DNA from: Saprospiraceae bacterium
GTDB taxonomy: Bacteria; Bacteroidota; Bacteroidia; Chitinophagales; Saprospiraceae
Reading direction: 5' to 3'
Assembly (NCBI GenBank): GCA_028285545.1
Contig: JANQPA010000018.1
Span: 186,001 to 250,000, forward strand
DNA: 64,000 nucleotides
Shown piece after piece: positions 37,292 to 46,982 of the stretch. A program made the position numbers and the translations under genes. Each line of letters starts with the position of its first letter. Positions within the stretch are counted from its first letter, which is position 1. The notes beneath the pieces are model-generated. The model worked only from the letters and a program-made list of their open reading frames with translations, was not told where the DNA came from and ran no database searches.

Positions 37292-38389
37292 ATGAAAATC
37301 ACCAAAATAGAAACCATCCCCTACGGCATTCCCATCAAAAATTTCACGGACGCCTATACCAGTTTTTCCAAATCCAATGCAGTTCTTATCAAAATCTTTA
37401 CGGATGAAGGGCATGTAGGTATCGGAGAAGCCTGTGCCTGGGAGCCCGAATTTTATGGGGAAACCCATGAGTCCATTAATGCCGCCATTTTAAACTATGC
37501 TGCTCCAAGGTTGATTGGAGAAGATCCTTTTAATATAAATCGCATAATGATGATTTTGGACCAGGTTCTGGCACGGATAACCTGTGTGAAAGAAGGAATT
37601 GATTTGGCTTTACATGATTTAATGGGGAAGATATTGGATGTACCTGTTTATAAGCTGTTGGGTGGAAAATTTAGAGATAAAATTCCAGTTGCCTCTGAAA
37701 TTGGAATCGATAGTCCCAAAAACATGGCAGATAGTGCATTGGAGGTCTTAAATATGGGCATTAAAGTAATTAAAATCAAAGGCTCTGACCAAATGGATTT
37801 AGACATCAAAAGAATCAAAGCAGTTAGGGAGGCTGTTGGTGAAGAAACTGAATTGCGCCTAGACCCCAATGCCGCCTGGAACACCATGGGTACGATCAAA
37901 ATAATGAAAGCAGTAGAAAACTGTCATCTTCATTTATTAGAACAACCCATTCCTGCCTGGGACTTAAAAGGAATGGCCCACATTCGACAAAATATAGGCG
38001 TTCCTTTGATGGCCGATGAAAGTCTTTGGACACCACAGGACGCCATTAAAATTCATGATTATGGTGCCGCTGATCTTCTCAATTTGAAAATTGCAAAGAC
38101 TTGTGGCTTACACTTAGGGAAAAAGGTGGAAGCAGTAGCTGAAGCTCTTGGCTTGCCTTGTATTGTTGGTACTGAATTAGAGCCGGGCATCTCAGCTGTG
38201 GCAAAAATTCATTTAGCAGCTTCCATGAAAACACACCCCATCGCTAGTGAGTTTACGGAACTCACCCAGGTAGATGGTACCATTCTCACAGAAGCTTTAC
38301 ATTTACAAGATGGACATCTCATGGTGCCAGAAGGGCCGGGCTTTGGAGTAGACATTGATGAAGATGCCTTGAAGGAATATGCCCTCTAA
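37292..38389 (+). CDS. Enolase-superfamily enzyme (muconate-lactonizing/dipeptide epimerase type)
   Basis: This 365-residue protein has the N-terminal cap domain and the C-terminal barrel of the mandelate racemase/muconate lactonizing subgroup. Catalytic residues read in order are K161 and K163 (KxK in IKIKGS), metal ligands D191 (LDPNA), E217 (LEQPI) and D242 (ADES), and K266 in LKIAKTCG. Cytoplasmic. The subgroup includes muconate cycloisomerase, OSB synthase and L-Ala-D/L-Glu dipeptide epimerase. OSB synthase is unlikely because menC is elsewhere in this window. The peptidase-rich neighbourhood favours a dipeptide epimerase but does not prove it. Confidence 0.82.
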   Translation: MKITKIETIPYGIPIKNFTDAYTSFSKSNAVLIKIFTDEGHVGIGEACAWEPEFYGETHESINAAILNYAAPRLIGEDPFNINRIMMILDQVLARITCVKEGIDLALHDLMGKILDVPVYKLLGGKFRDKIPVASEIGIDSPKNMADSALEVLNMGIKVIKIKGSDQMDLDIKRIKAVREAVGEETELRLDPNAAWNTMGTIKIMKAVENCHLHLLEQPIPAWDLKGMAHIRQNIGVPLMADESLWTPQDAIKIHDYGAADLLNLKIAKTCGLHLGKKVEAVAEALGLPCIVGTELEPGISAVAKIHLAASMKTHPIASEFTELTQVDGTILTEALHLQDGHLMVPEGPGFGVDIDEDALKEYAL

Positions 38390-38457
38390 CTAAGAAAAAT
38401 AAACCCAATAGAATGGATTTTTTTAAAAACAGTTTCCAAATACTATTCATATTCAAA

Positions 38458-38967
38458 TTACCAGTTACCTGCATAATTTAAATTTTCACCTGATTTTTCC
38501 TTCAAATACAAATATTTAATCCTTGTTATTTGGCGAATGTGCAAATTATCATGAGCCAACCAATTGGTCAAAAGATTACGGGCCGTCAATTTTCCAAAAG
38601 TTTCATGATGGTAGGTATTATCCCAGGTAGGGGTCTCCAAACGCTCTAACCATTGTATGGATTCGACTCTTTTTCGAAGAAAGGAGTCTAATTTTTCATT
38701 AAAATCTTGTTCCAAATAAGCACGTTCTTTAACCCATTGCCCTGGTTCAATGGATTTAAAAGGCCTTGCCGGATTATCCAAAACAGATTTTACTCTAATC
38801 ATAAAATCCTCATGCTCATTATCGTGCAAGTGGCAAAGAATTTCCAGTATGCACCAATGCTCTGGATAAGGCCGCCAAAGTATTTCCTTAGGTGAAACAT
38901 GGGAAAACAAATGTTCAAAAACGCCTTTATTGGCAGCTAATTTTTTAATGATTACCGTTTCTTCCAC
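38458..38967 (-). CDS. DinB-family protein
   Basis: This 169-residue four-helix-bundle protein is of the DinB/YfiT superfamily. The three metal-binding histidines are in place: H48 (ILCHLHD), H139 and H143 (LAHDNLHIRQ). Cytoplasmic. Members are thiol-dependent or glutathione/bacillithiol S-transferase-like enzymes or stress proteins; the reaction cannot be told here. It is convergent with the enolase-superfamily gene and has no evident operon. Confidence 0.82.
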   Translation of the reverse strand: MEETVIIKKLAANKGVFEHLFSHVSPKEILWRPYPEHWCILEILCHLHDNEHEDFMIRVKSVLDNPARPFKSIEPGQWVKERAYLEQDFNEKLDSFLRKRVESIQWLERLETPTWDNTYHHETFGKLTARNLLTNWLAHDNLHIRQITRIKYLYLKEKSGENLNYAGNW

Positions 38968-39112
38968 TTGACATATATTTTCGGAAAAATATAAGCAAAT
39001 ATTTTAAAAATGGAATTTACCTCTATAATGGAATTTTTTTCTGGTAAATTAGGCTTAGCAATTTCCATTGCCGTCAATTAATCAATTCAAGGATCTTTAA
39101 ACAAAAAACATT

Positions 39113-41362
39113 ATGAAACGCCTTACTTCACTCTGCTTGTTTTGTTTATTCACCCTAATAGCCTGGTCACAAGAACCCCTTACTTTAACTGATATCTATA
39201 AAAATGGCACCTACCGCGCCAAACGTTACGGCCCCGTCAGGTGGATGAAAGACAATGAGGGCTATTCTACCCTTGAAAGAAATACTCAGGTTGGAGGAAG
39301 GGATATTATTCGATATGAAGCGGAATCAGGAGCTAGATCTGTGTTGATATCTGCTGAGCAGTTAATCCCTGAAGGAAAAACAAATCCGCTGCCCATTTCA
39401 AATTATGAATGGTCATTGGATAATTCCAAATTATTAGTATTTACCAACACTCGAAGAGTATGGCGCTATCATACCCGTGGAGATTATTGGGTGCTGGATA
39501 TGAAAACTGGAGGCCTTACTCAGTTAGGCAAATCCGTGGAACGCACCACTATGATGTTTGCTAAATTTTCGCCAGATGCTACCCGGGTTGCCTATGTAAG
39601 CAAGAATAATATTTTTGTAGAAAATATAAAATCAAGCACCATTACTCAACTAACCACAGATGGTAGTGAATCCATCATTAATGGTACTTTCGATTGGGTT
39701 TACGAAGAAGAATTATCCTGTAGAGATGGCTTCCGATGGAGTCCAGATGGCACTCAAATAGCTTATTGGCAATCTAATACAGAAGGGATCGGTACCTTTT
39801 ATATGATCAATAATGTCGATTCTATTTATTCTCAACCCATCCCACTACCCTATCCCAAAGTTGGCACCCAGAACTCTGCGGTTAAAGTTGGGGTCATTAG
39901 TTCTACTGGTGGAACTACCAAATGGTTTGAGGTCCCGGGTGATCCACGTAACAACTATTTAGCTCGGATGGATTTCATTCCCAATTCCAATGAAGTGTTG
40001 ATCCAGCAGCTAAATAGAAAACAAAATGCCAATACCGTCTGGATCGGGAACACCAAAAGCATGTCCTTAAAAAACATTTTCATTGACCGGGATGATGCTT
40101 TTTTGAATGTCCACGATAATATTATGTGGCTGGATAATGAACAATATTTTACCTGGACCAGTGAAAAAGATGGTTGGAGGCATTTGTACAAGGTGTCCAG
40201 GGATGGCAAATCTTTCAGTACCATTACAAAGGGGGAAATAGATGTGGTTAGGATTAATTGCATTGATCCTAAAGGCGGCTATGTTTATTACATTGCTTCT
40301 CCGGATAATTTCACACAGCGGTATTTATACAGAAGCAAAATAGATGGGAATTCCACTCCTGAACGCGTAAGTCCTCAGGAAATGGCCGGACAGCACGCTT
40401 ATCAGATTTCTGCTGACGCAAAATATGCAATCCACACCTTCCATAATACCACCACTCCAAATAAAATATCTCTCATTAATCTGCAAAAGCATAAACCAAT
40501 CCGTGTATTAGAGGATAATAAAGAATTGGCCAAAAAAGTAGCTGCTTTAAATTTGACTCCCAAAGAATTTATCAAATTGGATATAGGAGAGGTAGTTCTT
40601 GACAGTTGGATGATTAAACCACCTAATTTTGATCCTAATAAAAAATATCCCATCATTTTTTATGTATATGGAGAACCAGCAGGCTCAACCGTTCAGGATG
40701 CCTGGCAAGGTGGAGACCTTTGGCATCAATTCCTGGCTCAGCAAGGATATGTGGTGGTCAGCATTGACAATCGAGGAACCAGAACGCCCAGAGGAAGAGA
40801 CTGGCGAAAATCGATATATGGCCAAATTGGGATTTTGGCAGCCCATGACCAGGCAGCAGCAGCCAGGGAATTATTTAAAAAATATAGCTTTATAGACACT
40901 GAAAAAGTAGGTATGTGGGGCTGGAGTGGTGGTGGCCAAATGACCATGAATTGTTTGTTCAGATATCCAGACATTTATAAATCTGGACTGGCTGTAGCTT
41001 TTGTAGCTGATCAAAGGCTTTATGATAATATTTATCAAGAGCGATACATGGGCTTATTGGAAGAAAATGAAGCCAATTATATTGAGGGTTCTCCGATCAC
41101 TCATGCTAAAAACTTACAAGGTAATCTCATGATCATGCATGGCACGGCTGATGATAATGTCCATTATCAGAGTTTTGAACGAATGACCAATGAATTGATC
41201 AAACATGATAAACAATTTGACATGATGTCCTACCCTATGCGGGCACACGGAATTTTCGAACGAGAGAACACTTCTCTTCATTTAAGAAAAACGATGGTCA
41301 GGTATTGGAAAAAAGTATTCCAAAATTCAGCACCCAGTCCAAACCAGATTAAAAGGCCCTAG
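39113..41362 (+). CDS. Dipeptidyl peptidase IV (S9B)
   Basis: This 749-residue exported serine peptidase has a signal peptide (about 1-19, ends AWSQ). An eight-bladed propeller domain (about 45-500) contains the S9B substrate-binding DWVYEEEL motif. The C-terminal alpha/beta hydrolase domain carries the triad S605 (GWSGGGQ), D680 (HGTADDNVHYQ) and H712 (RAHGIFE). It releases X-Pro or X-Ala dipeptides from the N-terminus of peptides, in the periplasm or at the outer membrane. The sulfatase gene follows 3 bp later, so the two are probably one transcript. Confidence 0.93.
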   Translation: MKRLTSLCLFCLFTLIAWSQEPLTLTDIYKNGTYRAKRYGPVRWMKDNEGYSTLERNTQVGGRDIIRYEAESGARSVLISAEQLIPEGKTNPLPISNYEWSLDNSKLLVFTNTRRVWRYHTRGDYWVLDMKTGGLTQLGKSVERTTMMFAKFSPDATRVAYVSKNNIFVENIKSSTITQLTTDGSESIINGTFDWVYEEELSCRDGFRWSPDGTQIAYWQSNTEGIGTFYMINNVDSIYSQPIPLPYPKVGTQNSAVKVGVISSTGGTTKWFEVPGDPRNNYLARMDFIPNSNEVLIQQLNRKQNANTVWIGNTKSMSLKNIFIDRDDAFLNVHDNIMWLDNEQYFTWTSEKDGWRHLYKVSRDGKSFSTITKGEIDVVRINCIDPKGGYVYYIASPDNFTQRYLYRSKIDGNSTPERVSPQEMAGQHAYQISADAKYAIHTFHNTTTPNKISLINLQKHKPIRVLEDNKELAKKVAALNLTPKEFIKLDIGEVVLDSWMIKPPNFDPNKKYPIIFYVYGEPAGSTVQDAWQGGDLWHQFLAQQGYVVVSIDNRGTRTPRGRDWRKSIYGQIGILAAHDQAAAARELFKKYSFIDTEKVGMWGWSGGGQMTMNCLFRYPDIYKSGLAVAFVADQRLYDNIYQERYMGLLEENEANYIEGSPITHAKNLQGNLMIMHGTADDNVHYQSFERMTNELIKHDKQFDMMSYPMRAHGIFERENTSLHLRKTMVRYWKKVFQNSAPSPNQIKRP

Positions 41363-41365
41363 AAT

Positions 41366-42883
41366 ATGCCCAAAACAAGGATTTTGACTATTGTAATTGC
41401 GGGTTTTGTAATTACCAGTTTGGGGATGTCATGCAATAAGACTCCCAAATCTGGTGATTCCACCGAACCATCAAGGCCCAATATAATCATCTTTTTAGCA
41501 GATGATTTGGGTTATGGAGATTTAGGCTGCTACGGGAATCCCATTATTAAAACTCCTTATATCGATCAATTTGCCAGTGAAGGAGTAAGGCTCACCGATT
41601 GTCATTCAGGAGGAACGGTTTGTTCGCCTTCTCGTTCTGCTTTATTAACTGGCAGGAACCCTTATCGTAGTGGATTTTTTTATATTCAAGGCAGAGATGC
41701 TCATCTCGAGGACAGTGAGATTACTATCGCAGAACTTTTACAAGATAATGGCTACGAAACCAGTTTCTGGGGCAAATGGCATCTCAGTGCTTTGGAAAAA
41801 AATCGAAGGGACGAACCAGGTCCTGGAGACCAGGGATTTGATTATTGGATGGGCACTACTCTCAATGCCTTTGAGGGTCCTCAAAATGCCAAAAAGTTTT
41901 ACCGGAATGGAAGTCCAATAGGCGAAGTGGATGGTTGGTACTGTGATGTAATAGTAGATAGTGCTTCCCATTGGTTAGCGGAAAAGCGCAACCCTGAAAA
42001 ACCCTTTTTTATGTATGTAAGCTCTCATGAGCCTCATACGCCTATAGTTCCTCCTGAAAGGTTTAGTGGGCTTTATGATAATTCAGAAGTTGACAAATTA
42101 GAAAAGATTGTCCAATACGGTCAGGTAACACGCCCGGAAAGAGATATCAAGGCTAACAAGAAGAAATATTACGGGACGGTTAGTCAATTGGATGAAGCCT
42201 TTGGAAGATTGATGAAAACACTCAAGGATTTAGATTTAGAAAAAAACACCCTGGTCATTTTTACTAGTGACAATGGCCCGGAAACTCCTGTGACATTGGA
42301 AGAATCTTTGGGTAATTGGGACGACCCCATCCGAGATTATTGTTTTGGAACGCCAGGAAATTTCCGGGGCATGAAACGGTTTCCTTATGAAGGTGGACAT
42401 AGGGTTCCCGGGATTGTACGGTTTCCAGGAGTAATTCCCGAAGGCATAGAAAGTGAGATTTTATTTAACGGAACAGATTTTTTGCCCACCATATGCCAGC
42501 TGACGGGCATAAAAACTCCAACTGATCGCCCCATTGATGGAATCGATGCATTTGATGCATTTTTAAATAAAAAAGTGGATCGTCAAGTATCTTCTATATG
42601 GTTTTATCCCAATCATGAGGATACCTATTTCCGAATGCCTCAGATGTCTTTGCGCAAAGGTAATTACACCTTAATTGGATGGTTACCTGGTGAACCTGAT
42701 CCTCAAAATTTGCAAAACTGGATTAAGGAAAATGACCCGGAAAAATTTGAATTGTACAATCTAGATCTTGATCCAGGACAAATGAATGATGTTTCAGGTC
42801 AATATCCTGAAATAGTGGCTTCTATGAAAGACGAGATGATTAATTTATGGAGAGAAATGAGGGATGAGGGATTTAATTTTTAA
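41366..42883 (+). CDS. Type I sulfatase, lipoprotein
   Basis: This 505-residue arylsulfatase-family enzyme has a lipoprotein signal (C23 in SLGMSC). The formylglycine precursor is C86 in CSPSRSALLTG, the classic CxPSR signature. Metal ligands DDLGYGDLG and FTSDNGPE, and the catalytic GKWHLS, are present. It hydrolyses sulfate esters, probably on polysaccharides or glycosaminoglycans outside the inner membrane. It needs a formylglycine-generating enzyme; the SUMF1-like protein at 47740-48588 seems unable to do this. It follows DPP-IV by 3 bp and ends in a hairpin starting at its stop codon. Confidence 0.93.
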   Translation: MPKTRILTIVIAGFVITSLGMSCNKTPKSGDSTEPSRPNIIIFLADDLGYGDLGCYGNPIIKTPYIDQFASEGVRLTDCHSGGTVCSPSRSALLTGRNPYRSGFFYIQGRDAHLEDSEITIAELLQDNGYETSFWGKWHLSALEKNRRDEPGPGDQGFDYWMGTTLNAFEGPQNAKKFYRNGSPIGEVDGWYCDVIVDSASHWLAEKRNPEKPFFMYVSSHEPHTPIVPPERFSGLYDNSEVDKLEKIVQYGQVTRPERDIKANKKKYYGTVSQLDEAFGRLMKTLKDLDLEKNTLVIFTSDNGPETPVTLEESLGNWDDPIRDYCFGTPGNFRGMKRFPYEGGHRVPGIVRFPGVIPEGIESEILFNGTDFLPTICQLTGIKTPTDRPIDGIDAFDAFLNKKVDRQVSSIWFYPNHEDTYFRMPQMSLRKGNYTLIGWLPGEPDPQNLQNWIKENDPEKFELYNLDLDPGQMNDVSGQYPEIVASMKDEMINLWREMRDEGFNF

Positions 42884-42913
42884 GATAGAATTTGGCAAGC
42901 CAAATTCTATCTT
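42882..42913 (+). terminator. Terminator of the DPP-IV/sulfatase operon
   Basis: A perfect 15-bp stem: AAGATAGAATTTGGC (42882-42896) and GCCAAATTCTATCTT (42899-42913), with an AA loop, beginning inside the TAA stop codon. Loop and GGC-AA-GCC core are the same as in the hairpin at 6701-6740. Confidence 0.75.
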
Positions 42914-42964
42914 AAAAATTGAGTGAAATACTTACAACTTTCTCTTCTAAAAAGTATCCTTATA

Positions 42965-42988
42965 ATTAATTCATTAGTATGAATTAAT
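42965..42988. promoter_or_regulatory. Perfect 10-bp dyad before the permease gene
   Basis: ATTAATTCAT (42965-42974) and ATGAATTAAT (42979-42988) around TAGT, ending 37 bp before the permease start. It is a possible operator. It is wholly AT-rich, so chance is not excluded. Confidence 0.3.
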
Positions 42989-43025
42989 ATAAAGCACATT
43001 CTCCATTACCTAAAACTTCTATCTC

Positions 43026-45404
43026 ATGTGGTTCAAATTATTTGTAAGAAGTCAGATTAGAAATTTAAATACTTTCCTAATTACCGTATTAAGTCTAACG
43101 GTGGGAATTAGCCTTTTAATGGTTATCGGACTTTACATTCATAATGAATTAAATTACGATAAATTCCATGCCAACAAGGATAATATTTATAGGTTAATCA
43201 GGAATAACCCTAGCCAATACTTGGAGTCAAACTTGATGGCTATCACACCGGCACCACTTAAAAATGAAGTATTAGCTAATGTGGATGAGGTAGAAGCGAT
43301 GGCTCGTTTCACCATAAATCGAAATTTGCTGATTCAACATGGTGAGAACAGCTTTTTCGAATCGGAATACCAGGTAGCTGACCCTTCACTCTTTAATATT
43401 TTTTCCTTCCCCTTTCTTTATGGATCGGTTGAAAATTTTTCACAACCCTATAGTGCTCTTATTACTCGTTCGATGGCCCTTAAATTTTTTGGAAAAGAAA
43501 ACGCCATTGGGGAAGAAATTAGCATACAAGCCTATAAACCACTTCAGAATTATACCATTAGAGGCGTCATTGACGATGTAGAGCAAAATTCTCACTTGCG
43601 ACTTTCTTTGGTATTCTCTTTTGAAGATTTTATCAAAGAATATCAGACTGGTGATTTACAAAATTGGCATAATCATAATTATATATCCTATCTTCAGTTA
43701 AACGAACATAGCGCGAACCTTCCGGCCATTGCCAACAACATCACTGATATTTTTAATAAAAATGCAGGATTTGAGGCAAGTGAAAAGACCAGCACTTATG
43801 AACTCCAGGCTCTAAAAGACATACATACCACACCAGGCATAAGTTTTGATATTCAGGAAGCTGTCCCAATGAGTAAATTGTACATTCTAGCATTTATCGC
43901 TTTTCTCATTTTAATTATTTCCTGTTTTAATGCCATTAACCTTTCCAATGCCTTTATTATGACCAGGGCCAAGGAAATTGGTATTAGAAAAATAAATGGG
44001 GCTTCCAAAGCTTTATTAACAAGGCTGCTTATGGCTGAGTATTTTGTACTCACTTTCATTCCGGTGGCAATCTCAGCTTTTTTATTATTCACCTTTATCC
44101 CTCAGTTTAATTCCTTTTTTAATGTCAACATTATAGTCCATCCGCTAAAGAATCCATTTCCCTATATTTTGCTTATAGGCATTTGGGTGCTTATTAGTTT
44201 TGTGATTGGTTTGTATCCGGTTTTGTTGTCCAATAGTTTGCGGCCGAGAGATATCATGAAAGGTTCTTTCAAATACTCAAAGAAGGGAAAAACCATCAGA
44301 GAAGTCTCTGTTTTTGCTCAATTCGTTATCGCAGGCTCTTTAATTATTACCGCTCTGGGCATTCAAAATCAAACCAACTATTTACTCAATAAAGATATTG
44401 GATTCAATAAGGATAACATCCTGGTTATTCCGCTTAGGGACCGACAGATAATCTCAGAGATCAAAACCCTAAAGCAACAATTAGCTCAAGTTCCAGGAAT
44501 ACAACATGTCAGTGCTTCAAGCCATTTGCCTAATTCGATTACCTCCAGTCAGGGTAGGAAATGGGAATTAAATGGGGAAGAACAACAAGTGTCTCTATAT
44601 GCTGCCAATGTAGATGCTGACTTTTTTGATGTATATGGTTTAGGACTAAAAGAGGGAAGAAATTTTAAAGAAAACTTACAACTAGACCGTCAATCTTATA
44701 TTCTTAATGAAACGGCCATTAAGGAATTAGATCTCGACCTCAGTCAACGAAACAGGTTTATCCAAAATGAAGACACCATCGAAGTGATTGGAGTAGTTAA
44801 GGATTTTAATTTGTTCTCTTTGCATCAATCCATTAAGCCCATGAAACTGATGGCTGAGAGCGAGTCCTGGTACAACTTCCTTTCCATAAAGGTAGATAGT
44901 GAAATCAGTCCGGCCATCATTCAATCCTGCCGTCAGGTATTTGGCAATATGTCCTCTTTTCCTTTTGATTATTATGTTTACGAACAAAGAATCGAATCCA
45001 TTTATCAATCAGAGCAAAAGCTAGCCTCTTTTGTTGCCCTGACAGTATACCTGGCCATTTTTGTCTGTATGATTGGCTTGATTGGCATTCTGTTATTAAG
45101 TTACAGGTTCCGACTTAAGGAGATAGGAATAAGAAAGACTTTAGGAGCCAGTCTCTTAAATCTATTCCAAACATTTTCTTATCGATTTAACATAATCGTT
45201 ATTCTCTCTATTTTGATTTCAATACCTGTAGCCTATTTTTTCTTACAAAGATGGTTGGAAAACTTTGCCTATCAGTCTAATCTTCAGGCCTGGTATTATG
45301 TCCTTCCAGCTTTGTTATTATTTGGAATGGCCTGGCTGGTTATTGGGTATTTTGTTATTCAGTCTAACCGAATTAATCCTACGGAAATTTTGAGAAGCGA
45401 ATGA
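43026..45404 (+). CDS. MacB/FtsX-type ABC transporter permease
   Basis: This 792-residue inner-membrane protein has one N-terminal membrane segment (about 17-38) and a periplasmic MacB_PCD-like domain (about 40-280). A block of three segments with the FtsX core follows (about 285-400; SNAFIMTRAKEIGIRKINGASK), then a segment near 430 with a second periplasmic domain (about 450-660). A final FtsX block lies at about 670-785 (RFRLKEIGIRKTLGASLLNL). The two EIGIRK coupling motifs mark a duplicated FtsX unit as in the Bacteroidota ~800-residue permeases. Such proteins work with a separate ATPase in mechanotransmission or export of macrolides or peptides; none is encoded next to it. Confidence 0.88.
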   Translation: MWFKLFVRSQIRNLNTFLITVLSLTVGISLLMVIGLYIHNELNYDKFHANKDNIYRLIRNNPSQYLESNLMAITPAPLKNEVLANVDEVEAMARFTINRNLLIQHGENSFFESEYQVADPSLFNIFSFPFLYGSVENFSQPYSALITRSMALKFFGKENAIGEEISIQAYKPLQNYTIRGVIDDVEQNSHLRLSLVFSFEDFIKEYQTGDLQNWHNHNYISYLQLNEHSANLPAIANNITDIFNKNAGFEASEKTSTYELQALKDIHTTPGISFDIQEAVPMSKLYILAFIAFLILIISCFNAINLSNAFIMTRAKEIGIRKINGASKALLTRLLMAEYFVLTFIPVAISAFLLFTFIPQFNSFFNVNIIVHPLKNPFPYILLIGIWVLISFVIGLYPVLLSNSLRPRDIMKGSFKYSKKGKTIREVSVFAQFVIAGSLIITALGIQNQTNYLLNKDIGFNKDNILVIPLRDRQIISEIKTLKQQLAQVPGIQHVSASSHLPNSITSSQGRKWELNGEEQQVSLYAANVDADFFDVYGLGLKEGRNFKENLQLDRQSYILNETAIKELDLDLSQRNRFIQNEDTIEVIGVVKDFNLFSLHQSIKPMKLMAESESWYNFLSIKVDSEISPAIIQSCRQVFGNMSSFPFDYYVYEQRIESIYQSEQKLASFVALTVYLAIFVCMIGLIGILLLSYRFRLKEIGIRKTLGASLLNLFQTFSYRFNIIVILSILISIPVAYFFLQRWLENFAYQSNLQAWYYVLPALLLFGMAWLVIGYFVIQSNRINPTEILRSE

Positions 45405-45554
45405 AATGATTCTTCACTCATTGGAAAAAATGTAAATTAGAGGGTATTGGTTATCTCTAAAACATTTATTGTCTGTTAATTAATTAACGGTATTTGATTT
45501 TGGAATTCTTTAGGCTTTCAAAACCCCTTCCTGTTTTCCATAAAACCTTGTCCA

Positions 45555-46775
45555 ATGAAAAACACTAGAAGAACATTTCTTAAATCCAGTATTGCTCTAG
45601 CAAGCGCTCTTGTTTTGCCTACCTGTAAAACTAAAGAAGAAGAAATTAAACAAAGTAGCCTGGTTTCAAAAGACAGGTATGACCCTTGGATTGAAGTAAT
45701 TCCTGAAGCAATTAAGTATAATGTCAAAACCTTGCACAGGCTTTCGGGAAATAAGCCGATTCTTGCAGTCATTAAAAACAATGGCTATGGTTTGGGGGAT
45801 GTAAATGTAGCCAAAATAATGGAGGAGTTACCAGAAGTTGTGGGTTTCGCAGCCGTAAAAAAAGAGGCTTGTTTGTCCATTCGTAATGAGGGTATCAAAA
45901 AAAATATTCTTCACATGGGCATGGCCACGGATCAGGATTTTTTCGAATTGGCTGAGAAAGATATACAGTTATCCATATTCAATCCCGGAATGCGCAAATT
46001 ACTCGAAGACATATCAGGAAAAACTGGGAAATCGACAAAAGTTCATTTGTATATTGACACTGGGATGAGCCGAATGGGGATCCCCTTTCATAAAGCTATG
46101 CCCTGGATTGAAAATATTGCCAAAAGCAAAAACATTGAAATTCAAGGAGCCTTTATGGGATTTACCGAGGAGCCAGATTATGACAAAGAACAATTGGCCA
46201 GGCTAAAAATGTTGGATACCGAGGCTAATCAGAAAAATATTAGTATTGGAAAATTACATGCTGCCTCTTCCAATGCCATTTTTCACTTTCCTGAAGCAGC
46301 ACTGGATATGGTAAGACCCGGGATTAGTCTTTATGGGGCCTATCCAACTTATCCTGAGATAGAAAGTAGCATTGCAGAATTAAAAGTAGCTTACCGATTG
46401 AATGCACGAGTAGTAAGAGTAGAACAACTAAGAAAGGGAGACAGTGTCAGTTATGGTCGTAATTATATTGCCGAAAAACCTGTGTGGGTAGCCACCTTAC
46501 CTATTGGTCATGCAGATGGTTATTTGCGAAAAGCAGTCAATGGAGCTAAAGTTTTAGTAAATGGAAATCTTTATCCCGTCATTGGTGCCGTAAGTGCAAG
46601 TCATACCATCCTTGAAATTGGTGAGCAGCCTACTTTGAAAGTGGGTGACCTTGCCACTCTTGTAGGGCCAGACCATCCAGAGATCCACCCTAGTCATCTT
46701 TCAAATGTAACAGGAGTATCCGTATATGATGTCTTAATGCATATGAATCCCAGGCTTCCAAAAGTGATTGCTTAG
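45555..46775 (+). CDS. Exported alanine racemase-like PLP enzyme
   Basis: This 406-residue protein begins with a twin-arginine signal (NTRRTFLKSS, then a hydrophobic stretch to about 22). The alanine racemase fold III barrel has the PLP lysine K74 in AVIKNNGYGLG (family AVVKxxAYGHG), the conserved YIDTGMSRMG and MVRPGISLYG. The C-terminal domain carries the catalytic Tyr Y300 in SVSYGRNY, followed by LPIGHADGY. Alanine racemase is normally cytoplasmic; a Tat signal puts this one in the periplasm, as in broad-spectrum racemases. It may supply non-canonical D-amino acids or work on free amino acids released by the peptidases nearby (inference). Confidence 0.88.
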   Translation: MKNTRRTFLKSSIALASALVLPTCKTKEEEIKQSSLVSKDRYDPWIEVIPEAIKYNVKTLHRLSGNKPILAVIKNNGYGLGDVNVAKIMEELPEVVGFAAVKKEACLSIRNEGIKKNILHMGMATDQDFFELAEKDIQLSIFNPGMRKLLEDISGKTGKSTKVHLYIDTGMSRMGIPFHKAMPWIENIAKSKNIEIQGAFMGFTEEPDYDKEQLARLKMLDTEANQKNISIGKLHAASSNAIFHFPEAALDMVRPGISLYGAYPTYPEIESSIAELKVAYRLNARVVRVEQLRKGDSVSYGRNYIAEKPVWVATLPIGHADGYLRKAVNGAKVLVNGNLYPVIGAVSASHTILEIGEQPTLKVGDLATLVGPDHPEIHPSHLSNVTGVSVYDVLMHMNPRLPKVIA

Positions 46776-46822
46776 GAAAAACTGTATTTATCGATAAAAT
46801 TATTGGGTCTAATTATGTGGAA

Positions 46823-46963
46823 CTAAACAGTACATTCTTCTTTCATATTACTGATAAAATCTTCAATATACTTTTTCTTTTGATCCTCTTTTCTGCCCAC
46901 TAGATAGTGAGATCGTTTTGGACCTGATAGATCGATTCTCTTAAAAATGAGTTCTTGGGTAGG
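46823..46963 (-). pseudogene. 3' remnant of an unidentified gene
   Basis: On the minus strand, a frame of 46 codons without a start follows a TAA (46966-46964) and ends at TAG (46825-46823). Its sequence is protein-like (LIFKRIDLSGPKRSHYLVG then RKEDQKKKYIEDF). It looks like the C-terminal end of a regulator-like protein, but I cannot name the family. The upstream part is missing; a GC-richer patch (46983-47280) begins just beyond it. Confidence 0.4.
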
Positions 46964-46982
46964 TTAGAAGAAATAAGAAAAA

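Noticed and set aside
37292..38389. A second o-succinylbenzoate synthase
   Set aside because: menC lies in the men cluster at 13232-14311. This enzyme has the KxK/LKIAK signature of the muconate/dipeptide-epimerase subgroup and a peptidase-rich neighbourhood.
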